Shown: one piece after another, positions 55,601-62,292 of the stretch
How positions within the stretch are numbered: the first letter of the stretch is position 1
How the letters are laid out: every line of letters starts with the position of its first letter
Source of the DNA: Cladopsammia gracilis
Taxonomy: Eukaryota; Cnidaria; Anthozoa; Scleractinia; Dendrophylliidae
Assembly (NCBI GenBank): GCA_022457155.1
Contig: JAJGOT010000945.1
Coordinates: forward strand, 1 to 64,000
Direction: 5' to 3'
Length of the DNA: 64,000 bases
Position numbers and translations under genes: made by a program
The notes under the pieces: model-generated
Seen by the model: the letters and a program-made list of their open reading frames with translations, nothing else
Told to the model about the DNA's origin: nothing
Databases searched by the model: none

Positions 55601-56086
55601 TTATTTTGATTGGAAGAATTTTTTCACAACAAATGCCTCATTTTTCTTCTGATCTTCCAAGTCAAAAACTGCCAGGACATCATAGAAGCTTTTTCGCCAA
55701 ATTTGATCAAGGAAATACAAGCAATACCAACCACAACGAACTGAATCAAGTTCTTGAATCGGATGACCACCATTGAAGATCCATGTTTTCCCAATCTTCT
55801 TTGCATATTCCACAAATTCTTCAGGTGGGGGCATGCAGAATGAATCAAAATAGAGCACAACATCTCCATCGACTTTGGAAGCCACCCAATGCGTTCCATT
55901 CCCAATGCCATCGTCCATGTTCAAAATGCAACAACCTGCATCATGCATATGTTGCCAATCATCGCGTGAAAATATTCCTTCAAATTCTGGAATTTTCAAC
56001 CACTTCACCCATTCCTCCAAGTCAAAGTTGGAAAGCGGCACATCTTTCCATCTTGGTCTCCTCCGGTGGTCGCTTCGCTCCCTCAT
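55601..56086 (-). CDS. Adenain-like (Ulp1 fold) maturation cysteine protease
   Basis: 161 aa from the ATG at 56,084-56,086, which overlaps the TGA of the upstream gene as ATGA. An in-frame extension to 56,170 would overlap that gene by about 88 bp and is less likely. The catalytic set is His66 (GTHWVASKV), Asp81 (LYFDSF), Gln111 (PIQELDS) and Cys118 (VRCGWYCLYF). The order H-D-Q-C and the C-G-W/L context match adenovirus protease and Polinton PRO. It is expected to cleave capsid and minor virion precursors during particle maturation. Length is typical for the family (about 160-210 aa). Confidence 0.92.
   Translation of the reverse strand: MRERSDHRRRPRWKDVPLSNFDLEEWVKWLKIPEFEGIFSRDDWQHMHDAGCCILNMDDGIGNGTHWVASKVDGDVVLYFDSFCMPPPEEFVEYAKKIGKTWIFNGGHPIQELDSVRCGWYCLYFLDQIWRKSFYDVLAVFDLEDQKKNEAFVVKKFFQSK
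56059..56086 (-). repeat. GC-rich interspersed element, copy 3
   Basis: Plus strand CTCCGGTGGTCGCTTCGCTC across the protease start; the coding strand reads MRERSDHRRRPR. Confidence 0.6.
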
Positions 56087-56874
56087 CGAATTTCCCGACG
56101 AATTCCCATGAATGCCTCTTCCCCTGATTGAGAATTCAGATTTTTTTTTCCTCTTCCTTGTGTTGGCCAAGTTCCAACGACTGGTGGTGGCCTGAAAGGA
56201 AGATATCCAACAGGAGGAACTTGCATCCCTGCAGCTGCTTTTGGAGGCGGCATCATGCCTCCTCCGGAGGTCGCTCCGCTCCCTTTCCCAAACAACTTCG
56301 AAGCCAGCTCAATCGCCATAGGAATTCCTATTGCTGCCAAGGTTCCCAACAATCCTCCTTCCATTTGTTTTTTGGTGGGTTTCAAAACAAATCCTTTTCC
56401 ACTCATCAAGCTTTTCTCAACATTAGCAATCTGACTTTTGGTCAAATCGCGAATTGATGCTAACTTTCCCATGAAATCTGGGGGAATCACAATTCCATTC
56501 ATGCCCTTCCCAAACAATGAATCAATTCCCAACGAACCTAAAGCACTCATGGCTCCTGTTGCAAGTGGGGGAAGAATCTTTGAAGCTGCTTTTGTTGCAA
56601 AAGGTAGAAGTTTCATCACAGATCCAAACAAGCTCCCACCAACTTTCCTGATTTGACTTTTAGAGATTTCTAGAATCAAGCCAACACCTTTTTCACGTGC
56701 GCGTTGAATTCGATTGATTTGTCTGGAGGTTAGCATTAATTGATCTTCTCCAACCAAAGCTGTTTTTTCCAATCTGATGTTCACGCTGAAGTTGTTTTCT
56801 GCAGCGTTTTGTATTTTTTTCTTTTGTCCATCCGAAAGTCGGAGTTTATATGCAATTAGTTTCGTCTTCGTCAT
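56083..56874 (-). CDS. Gly-rich minor virion protein with candidate protease sites
   Basis: 263 aa from the ATG at 56,872-56,874. The frame is open a little further upstream but only to a TTG. The N-terminal part (LIAYKLRLSDGQKKKIQNAA, then LTSRQINRIQRA) resembles a domain that recurs in Polinton minor proteins. A hydrophobic, Gly/Ala-rich segment (GGLLGTLAAIGIPMAIELASKL) is at 173-194, and a Pro-rich tail at 207-235. LFGKG (120-124), MSGKG (157-161), MEGGL (171-175) and LFGKG (194-198) fit the adenain consensus [MIL]xGx-G or [MIL]xGG-x. A membrane-active role like adenovirus pVI or pX is plausible but inferred. Confidence 0.7.
   Translation of the reverse strand: MTKTKLIAYKLRLSDGQKKKIQNAAENNFSVNIRLEKTALVGEDQLMLTSRQINRIQRAREKGVGLILEISKSQIRKVGGSLFGSVMKLLPFATKAASKILPPLATGAMSALGSLGIDSLFGKGMNGIVIPPDFMGKLASIRDLTKSQIANVEKSLMSGKGFVLKPTKKQMEGGLLGTLAAIGIPMAIELASKLFGKGSGATSGGGMMPPPKAAAGMQVPPVGYLPFRPPPVVGTWPTQGRGKKNLNSQSGEEAFMGIRREIR
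56258..56286 (-). repeat. GC-rich interspersed element, copy 4
   Basis: Plus strand CCTCCGGAGGTCGCTCCGCT, including the palindrome CCTCCGGAGG at 56,261-56,270, inside the Gly-rich minor protein gene; the coding strand reads GSGATSGGG. Confidence 0.6.
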
Positions 56875-56894
56875 TTTTTCATCAAATTTTTCTT

Positions 56895-58199
56895 TCAAGC
56901 AGCTCGAATCATGAGCCGGTTAGATTCTTCATACAGCTCCAAAGTTTCTTCATGCAAAACCAGTGCATTCAGGTTATAGTTTGCGTTTGGTGCATCATTC
57001 ACTTCATATCGGAAAGTCAAGGCAACTGCACCATTTTTCACATCTTCTTCCTGATTTCTCAAGTCGAAATACAACATTCCAAATGTCTTTTTGAAACTTT
57101 CTCGCGTAATCAATGGTCCTGTTAACACATCTCCATACGCTGAATTGAAACTCATCAAAGTTCGATAAAGTCTGCTTTCTTCATCAGAGGTAAGATTCAG
57201 TTGTGGATAATATATGGAATTGTTGATTTTCAATTGTGCACGCGAAAACTCTCGTCCACCAGGAATATTGAATGTTTGGAATGAGAAGATATTTCCTGTT
57301 TGGTTTCCATAGTTTGCAGTTGGCACAACCCAGATGAAGACATGCCGTGGGCGGCTAATTCCAGCGCTTATTCTAAAATACCCATTTCTTGCTCGAGTTT
57401 GCATCTCTTCCTGTTTTTCACGCAGATAGGTCCACTTTTTAGGTTTGAGATAATCACTTCGATACATCTCCAATCCCTTTCCATTGAAGATGATCTTTGG
57501 ACACCACAGTCTGAGTTTTGAGACAATAATTTTGGAAGGAGGTGCCGCTGCGTTTCTAACAACTAAATTGTCATCACTTTCCAGCTCAAGTTTTATCGTG
57601 GTTTTCATATTTGGCGCCAAGCTGTCTTTGAAAGCGGCAAAATATGCATAAAGATTCAAAGGAATGGACATTTTAATGGTTGCGTCATTTCCTTCCGTCA
57701 AATACTTTCTCGTTGCAAATCCAGCATTATAGGCAGCGTTGCCAGTTCTTAGTTCTGCTGTTCCAGTGTTTGTATCTGGATAGAAGAATTGATCTGGACC
57801 AACTGAATCAGCATAGGGTTTTGTATAGTTCAAAAGTGACAGGACATTTGCACTTTCATTTGCTCTTAAATTTGTATAAATGGAAGTTGCATTTGCTTCA
57901 ACTGCAATTGATTTGATGAGAGCAAGACCATTTGAGGATGTTGCAAATAGATTGACATTTCCATCCCCAGCTCCAATTCCAGTTGCGGAATTAGCTATAG
58001 TTTTCAATGACCATTCCACCTCCAACCAAGCGTTATACCAATCAATAGGATCTGCTTCTGTTGTGTTATCAACCACAAATCGATAATTGTCCTTGGTTTG
58101 GTGGGCATCATTTGGAACAATGGCATTCAACGGAGTTTGGAGATCATAATAACTCAACTCATATCTCCTGACAAGTTTGGGATCTCTAAAGTTCGACAT
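56895..58199 (-). CDS. Major capsid protein (double jelly-roll type)
   Basis: 434 aa from the ATG at 58,197-58,199. It would form the trimeric hexon-like capsomers. The start (MSNFRDPKLVRRYELSYYD) and the C-terminal run (FGMLYFDLRNQ, ALTFRYEVN, LNALVLHEETLELYE) match my recollection of Polinton/adintovirus capsid proteins. Composition is beta-rich with few Cys, as expected for jelly-rolls. Length fits a compact double jelly-roll protein. It sits between two minor virion genes and next to the penton, the usual structural cluster. No frame damage is visible. A structure prediction would settle the fold. Confidence 0.82.
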   Translation of the reverse strand: MSNFRDPKLVRRYELSYYDLQTPLNAIVPNDAHQTKDNYRFVVDNTTEADPIDWYNAWLEVEWSLKTIANSATGIGAGDGNVNLFATSSNGLALIKSIAVEANATSIYTNLRANESANVLSLLNYTKPYADSVGPDQFFYPDTNTGTAELRTGNAAYNAGFATRKYLTEGNDATIKMSIPLNLYAYFAAFKDSLAPNMKTTIKLELESDDNLVVRNAAAPPSKIIVSKLRLWCPKIIFNGKGLEMYRSDYLKPKKWTYLREKQEEMQTRARNGYFRISAGISRPRHVFIWVVPTANYGNQTGNIFSFQTFNIPGGREFSRAQLKINNSIYYPQLNLTSDEESRLYRTLMSFNSAYGDVLTGPLITRESFKKTFGMLYFDLRNQEEDVKNGAVALTFRYEVNDAPNANYNLNALVLHEETLELYEESNRLMIRAA

Positions 58200-58219
58200 T
58201 TTTTCATGGATTTATTCTT

Positions 58220-58630
58220 TTAGAGGAGTTCATCATAGGCTTCAGTGATTGCTGAGAAACGACTTGCGGGAGATGCAGAGACTCGCTCGCTTTTTTCATT
58301 TCGTTTCGCTCCCTTCGGTCGCTCAGCTCGCTCCGCTCGCTTCCTCAGCATTTTTGCAATCTCCTCACCTTTCCATTCAGGTGGTGGTGGAGGTTTGGGT
58401 TTGAATTTCGCTTGAATGTGTTCCCCAATCACTTCCCCAGTTTTCTCCCCAATCTTTTCCATTCCTTTTTCAGCTGCTTTTGTCGCCAACTTTTTTGCTG
58501 TTTCTCCAGTTAGTTTTTCCGCCACCTTTTTTGCAGTTTCACCAGTTAGTTTTGCAGCGATTGACGAAAGCAGACCGCCACCACGCCAAACGCTTTCACC
58601 TGTGTCAGGATTTCTTTCACGCCTTTCCAT
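58220..58630 (-). CDS. Small basic Lys/Ala-rich Polinton virion protein, function unknown
   Basis: 136 aa, starting 2 bp after the penton stop. Residues 27-35 and 39-47 are perfect repeats of KLTGETAKK, followed by a helical Ala/Gly/Lys run (AAEKGMEKIGEKTGEVIGE) and a Pro run (PKPPPPPEW). Similar repeat-helix proteins occur beside Polinton penton genes, but their role is not established; DNA condensation or membrane interaction are guesses. The segment RAERPKGAKRNEKSERV at about 101-117 is encoded by one of the GC-rich interspersed elements and may be an inserted tail. Confidence 0.65.
   Translation of the reverse strand: MERRERNPDTGESVWRGGGLLSSIAAKLTGETAKKVAEKLTGETAKKLATKAAEKGMEKIGEKTGEVIGEHIQAKFKPKPPPPPEWKGEEIAKMLRKRAERAERPKGAKRNEKSERVSASPASRFSAITEAYDELL
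58281..58348 (-). repeat. GC-rich interspersed element, copy 5 (longest)
   Basis: Plus strand includes GCTCCCTTCGGTCGCTCAGC followed by TCGCTCCGCTCGCTTCC in the 136-aa gene; the coding strand reads RAERAERPKGAKR. Confidence 0.7.
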
Positions 58631-58632
58631 TT

Positions 58633-59373
58633 TCAGTCAACTTTCTTGATCACAACCATCACGGACACATGTTGATCATTCAAATCAACTGGGCGATTCA
58701 ATTCATCCGTGAACCAAAAACGAACTTCTGAAATGTGATTCTGATTCAATCTGTGCCAAAAATAGTCTGGTTTCGGACTGAGTTCAAAGGGCAGAGCTCG
58801 TGTTTTAGTGTTTGTGGGAAATGAAAACAAAACATTGCTTTCTTTTCCATTCACAACTGCAGTGTCCACCAAAGAGCAGTGAATTTGCAGGTTGTCAACG
58901 GAATTAGTGAGATTTGGGATGCGAACCCCGCTTGCACTGGCAGTCAAAATTCCTGCATCAAATCCCAACAAATTCCGGAAAGTTCCTTCACGGAAATCTA
59001 TTTGAAAGTCTGCATCAAGTGTTATCAATGTTCGGAAGGTTGCAGGGTTGAAAAAAATCGTGATTTTCCCTTCCCCCAATTCTCTGCTCAACGCGGTGGA
59101 CAGATCCTCATAGTCATAAACGCCGGGAGGGAAGGTCAAAGTTTCCCAACTTGTTCCATTGTCTTTGGAAATCTTCAGCGTGTCGTTTCCATATGCAGGA
59201 CGAATGTTGTACCAGCTAGCTGTCATGGAAAGATGTTGCAAAGCAATTGCAAAAGTTTGATTCTTTTCCAACTCCAACTCCGGTGAAAACTTCACTCGAA
59301 AATCATGCGTTTTGTTATGCATGTTTTCCTGTTTCGCATCCAGGGAATTGAAAGTCAATGCCGTGAAATTCAT
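58633..59373 (-). CDS. Penton / minor capsid protein (single jelly-roll type)
   Basis: 246 aa from the ATG at 59,371-59,373, overlapping the TGA of the 384-aa gene as ATGA. Features shared with Polinton minor capsid proteins include an N-terminal strand with FSPELELEKNQTFAIAL, a central FRNLLGFDAG block, the VDNLQIHCSLVD strand, and the C-terminal HISEVRFWFTDELNRPVDL. It would occupy the fivefold vertices and could anchor the fibre proteins encoded on the other arm. Open throughout. I am confident of the family and less so of the fold assignment. Confidence 0.82.
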   Translation of the reverse strand: MNFTALTFNSLDAKQENMHNKTHDFRVKFSPELELEKNQTFAIALQHLSMTASWYNIRPAYGNDTLKISKDNGTSWETLTFPPGVYDYEDLSTALSRELGEGKITIFFNPATFRTLITLDADFQIDFREGTFRNLLGFDAGILTASASGVRIPNLTNSVDNLQIHCSLVDTAVVNGKESNVLFSFPTNTKTRALPFELSPKPDYFWHRLNQNHISEVRFWFTDELNRPVDLNDQHVSVMVVIKKVD

Positions 59374-60524
59374 TTTATGTATTTTTCATAAAATTTTCGA
59401 TGCTGTTCCCGATCAATAGCACCAATCTTCAAAAATTCATCGTTGATCATTGACAGATCATTTTTGATGATTGCGGAGTTGTTTCCAGCGATTTGTGAAC
59501 CCACCAAAACATGCAGTCTTTTCACCAAATCTTCTGGCTTTGAATAAAACATCACACTCGACCCCAGAACCTTGGATTTCCCTGAAGATGGATGTTTGGG
59601 AAGGTTCGCAAGCATGACCAAATCGTTGAAAATTCTTGCTGCTTTCATCGAAACTGGTTTCTTGGGGTTGAAGCGTTTCGTCAACAAGTCAATCAAAGAA
59701 CGATCTGCATCTGCCTCCAACACAACTTTGCCATCTCTCAAAGCTTTGACTTTCATTTCATTCATGAGAAGGGGAACATCAATCATGAGTTGCCCAAATT
59801 GATCACCTTGAATCTTGAAAGCATTGCGTTTGGGTTGACGGCCTGTGCCAACTCGATATTTCTCACCGGTCAAGAGGGAGTTGAGTCGTTTCAGATAATC
59901 AGAAAGAATTTCTCCTTCATTCTCCAGATTTGCCAACTCGACTTCCTCTTCCGCAGACAGGGTGTTTTCTTTTCTTTTCTTGTTCAACGGTCCAAAAGCT
60001 TTTCCATATTTACCCTGTCGTTTGGAGCGATAATATTTCTTTTCATCTTCCAGTTGTACTTGGCTCATCCCAATCAATTCTTTCACTGGTTTCAAACCAT
60101 ATTTTGCATGAACCACAAGGTCTCCGTCAGTCAAACCCTTCTCAACATCATATTTAGGTGTGGTTGCTGATTCACTCATGCTTCGGACATGTGGCCGTCT
60201 GGGTGCAGATGCTCCCTCCGGTCGCTCAGCTTGCCACACAGGCGGAAGTGACAATTCCTGATTCAAAGTCACAATATCTTGAATGCCCTCAATCATTTTA
60301 TTCTGTCCTTCCTGCAACACCGAAATCAAACGATTTTGAGTTGCATCAGTCTTTTTCTGCTGTTCCAGAAGTGGTTCTCGAAGAGTTTTGAAAACTTCAC
60401 TTCTTTCAACATCCCTGTCTTGTTCACGATCTTTGAAGGTGTTTTTCAAATGAACCCGTGTTTTTCGAATTTCATAATTCTTCATTCGATCCTTCAAAAC
60501 ATTGTCAAAGCCGGATAGATCCAT
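59370..60524 (-). CDS. Conserved Polinton protein of unknown function (384 aa)
   Basis: First gene of the minus-strand arm, starting GAAGATAAATGG. Residues about 15-92 form a charged coiled-coil. A disordered stretch follows, with an AERPEGASAPRR segment encoded by a GC-rich interspersed element. The C-terminal domain has the blocks FGQLMIDVPLLMNEMKV (243-259) and SLIDLLTKRFNPKKP (276-290). Proteins with an FG.L.ID.P.L....L and DLLTKRFN pair are recurrent in Polintons of aquatic invertebrates as I recall, without a known role. A virion core or scaffold function is possible. The stop overlaps the penton start. Confidence 0.7.
   Translation of the reverse strand: MDLSGFDNVLKDRMKNYEIRKTRVHLKNTFKDREQDRDVERSEVFKTLREPLLEQQKKTDATQNRLISVLQEGQNKMIEGIQDIVTLNQELSLPPVWQAERPEGASAPRRPHVRSMSESATTPKYDVEKGLTDGDLVVHAKYGLKPVKELIGMSQVQLEDEKKYYRSKRQGKYGKAFGPLNKKRKENTLSAEEEVELANLENEGEILSDYLKRLNSLLTGEKYRVGTGRQPKRNAFKIQGDQFGQLMIDVPLLMNEMKVKALRDGKVVLEADADRSLIDLLTKRFNPKKPVSMKAARIFNDLVMLANLPKHPSSGKSKVLGSSVMFYSKPEDLVKRLHVLVGSQIAGNNSAIIKNDLSMINDEFLKIGAIDREQHRKFYEKYIK
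60209..60232 (-). repeat. GC-rich interspersed element, copy 6
   Basis: Plus strand GCTCCCTCCGGTCGCTCAGC in the 384-aa gene; the coding strand reads AERPEGASA, the same frame as copy 5. Confidence 0.65.
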
Positions 60525-60559
60525 TTATCTTCGAAAAATAACTTATCTCAGAAGATAAA
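60524..60559. promoter_or_regulatory. Divergent promoter gap with 9-bp inverted repeat
   Basis: TTTATCTTC (60,524-60,532) and GAAGATAAA (60,551-60,559) are perfect inverted repeats that touch both divergent start codons. Each gene therefore begins GAAGATAA(A)ATG. The whole gap is 35 bp and AT-rich. It may hold both initiators, and the TAAATG-like context recalls late promoters of large DNA viruses. Confidence 0.55.
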
Positions 60560-61198
60560 ATGAAATTGAAGATATATGGAAACACTCCAGATTCCCACAA
60601 CACCCAACTCTTTGATGAAGATTTCAGATTGATCATTGCAGGTCCGACAGGTTGTGGAAAAACCAACACTTTGATGAACATTCTTTGCCAACCACTCGCT
60701 TTCTTTGATCAGGTTTTCGTTTTCACCAGAACTCCGGAACAATCAAAGATAGAAGAGTTGCAAAACATCATGGATGAAATCAGCAAGAAAGCAAAATATG
60801 AGGTTCTTCAAGTTCTTTCACCGGAAGAAATAGACATTGATCAATTCCCCCCAGACTCCAGGAAAATCGTGGTTTTCGATGACTTGCTTCATGAGTCATC
60901 GAGAACTCAGGAAAAAATCGCGAAACATTTCACACTTGGAAGGCATCAAAAAATCAGCCCGATTTATCTTTCACAATCTTTTTTTGGCATTCCACCTGAA
61001 ATCCGTTTGAATGCATCTCATATGATTCTTTATCCCCCATCAACCACAAAACACCTCAAAATGATTGGAAGAGAAACCATGGTTGATCCAGAAATGTTTT
61101 CGAGTTTGAAACCATTTGACTTTCTCTTCCTGAATCGAAACAAGAAATCTGTTGCAAAAAACTTTGATGAAATCATTGAAAATGGGAGTTTTCAATAA
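60560..61198 (+). CDS. Packaging ATPase (FtsK/HerA, A32-like)
   Basis: 212 aa. It would power translocation of element DNA into capsids. Walker A is GPTGCGKT at 28-35 and Walker B is KIVVFDDLL at 102-110. A downstream IYLSQSFFGIPPEIRLNASH segment (conserved Ser/Gln and Arg) matches the sensor region of Polinton and virophage ATPases. Length is normal (about 200-250 aa) and the frame is intact. It is transcribed away from the structural cluster, starting 36 bp from the divergent gene, and its 3' end overlaps the fibre gene by 17 bp. Confidence 0.93.
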   Translation: MKLKIYGNTPDSHNTQLFDEDFRLIIAGPTGCGKTNTLMNILCQPLAFFDQVFVFTRTPEQSKIEELQNIMDEISKKAKYEVLQVLSPEEIDIDQFPPDSRKIVVFDDLLHESSRTQEKIAKHFTLGRHQKISPIYLSQSFFGIPPEIRLNASHMILYPPSTTKHLKMIGRETMVDPEMFSSLKPFDFLFLNRNKKSVAKNFDEIIENGSFQ

Positions 61199-62291
61199 TC
61201 ACAAAAGATTTGGAAATCATGGTTCACATCTTGCCACGAAGGCTTTTGTCGCGGCAAATTCAATCGCCAGTGGTGGAAGTGTCTCCGGGAACATCGATAT
61301 GAACGCCAATTCCATCACAAATCTGTCTTCCCCAACGCAAAATTCTGATGTGGCAACGAAGGGTTATGTGGATCAGAATCATCTGCCAAAATCTGGGGGA
61401 ACCATGACTGGGGCAATTGACATGGCCAGTTTCAAAATTTCCAATCTGGCTGAACCAGTTGATGACAACGATGCTGCCACAAAAGCCTTTGTTGTCAAAA
61501 GTGGTTTGCTTTCCATCCTGTCTGCGGCGACTTCCACTTATGTTGATGCCTTTATCAACGAAAATGCAGAATGCTTCTATTCCGTGGACCGTTTGACAGA
61601 TGTGAAACTGGAGGATGGAACACGGAAAATCACGATGTTGAAAGATCACACACTTTCCGGACTTGATGCAAGTCAAAATCTGCTGACAAAGTGCCCACTG
61701 ATTTCCACGCAGAAGAATGCGAAAAGATTTTTCATGACTTTCGATGGCACAGATGATGCCCTGATTTCCGACATCAATCTGAATCCTCAGGGAGGTGCAG
61801 CGGACATTGTGAATGTTTTCATCCTTTTCCGCCTGCATTCATTCAATGGAACATATCACAATCTTCGAAACGGTCTCTTCGGACACGACGATGCAGGCTG
61901 GGATAAATTCGTGTGTTTCACAGATGTTGGAAATCTCCTGATCTCTGGAATTGATGGAAAAGACAACGAAGAAGTGGTGAATGCCCAACTCGCGACACTC
62001 AATGCGTGGAATTGCGTTTCCATTCACTGGGATGTGCCGGGAGGTGCTAACAAATCATCTTGCTGGGTGAATGGCAGCAAAGCCAAAACTTTCACAGCGT
62101 CCACTTCCCCTGGGGCAAACACAATGGTTTTTGGCGACATCAACCCAACCAAAACTGTGCCACTTCACGGGGATATTCAACTTTTCATTCTCTATAAGGG
62201 CGAAGTGTTGAGTGACAACATGATCAAAGCGCATCACAAGATGATTTGCGAGAGATTTGGAGTGGATCATGGAGATATCTCATTCACTTAA
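61182..62291 (+). CDS. Fibre-like protein 1: phage-tail-fibre repeats plus lectin-like C-terminus
   Basis: 369 aa from the ATG at 61,182; an in-frame ATG at 61,152 would overlap the ATPase further. It begins MGVFNN, shared with the next gene (MGVYNN). Residues 18-104 hold repeats of the tail-fibre type: SGNIDMNANSITNLSSP then DVATKGYVDQ, and GGTMTGAIDM, ISNLAEP, DAATKAFV. The C-terminal about 200 residues (RFFMTFDGTDDALIS ... WVNG ... GDIQLFILYKGEVLSDNMIKAHH) look like a LamG/concanavalin-type beta-sandwich. A trimeric attachment fibre is the likely role. Confidence 0.78.
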   Translation: MGVFNNHKRFGNHGSHLATKAFVAANSIASGGSVSGNIDMNANSITNLSSPTQNSDVATKGYVDQNHLPKSGGTMTGAIDMASFKISNLAEPVDDNDAATKAFVVKSGLLSILSAATSTYVDAFINENAECFYSVDRLTDVKLEDGTRKITMLKDHTLSGLDASQNLLTKCPLISTQKNAKRFFMTFDGTDDALISDINLNPQGGAADIVNVFILFRLHSFNGTYHNLRNGLFGHDDAGWDKFVCFTDVGNLLISGIDGKDNEEVVNAQLATLNAWNCVSIHWDVPGGANKSSCWVNGSKAKTFTASTSPGANTMVFGDINPTKTVPLHGDIQLFILYKGEVLSDNMIKAHHKMICERFGVDHGDISFT

Positions 62292-62292
62292 A

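Noticed and set aside
56083..56170. Longer 189-aa version of the protease starting at 56,170
   Set aside because: It overlaps the upstream gene by 88 bp and adds only a basic low-complexity leader. The ATGA overlap at 56,083-56,086 gives a better start.
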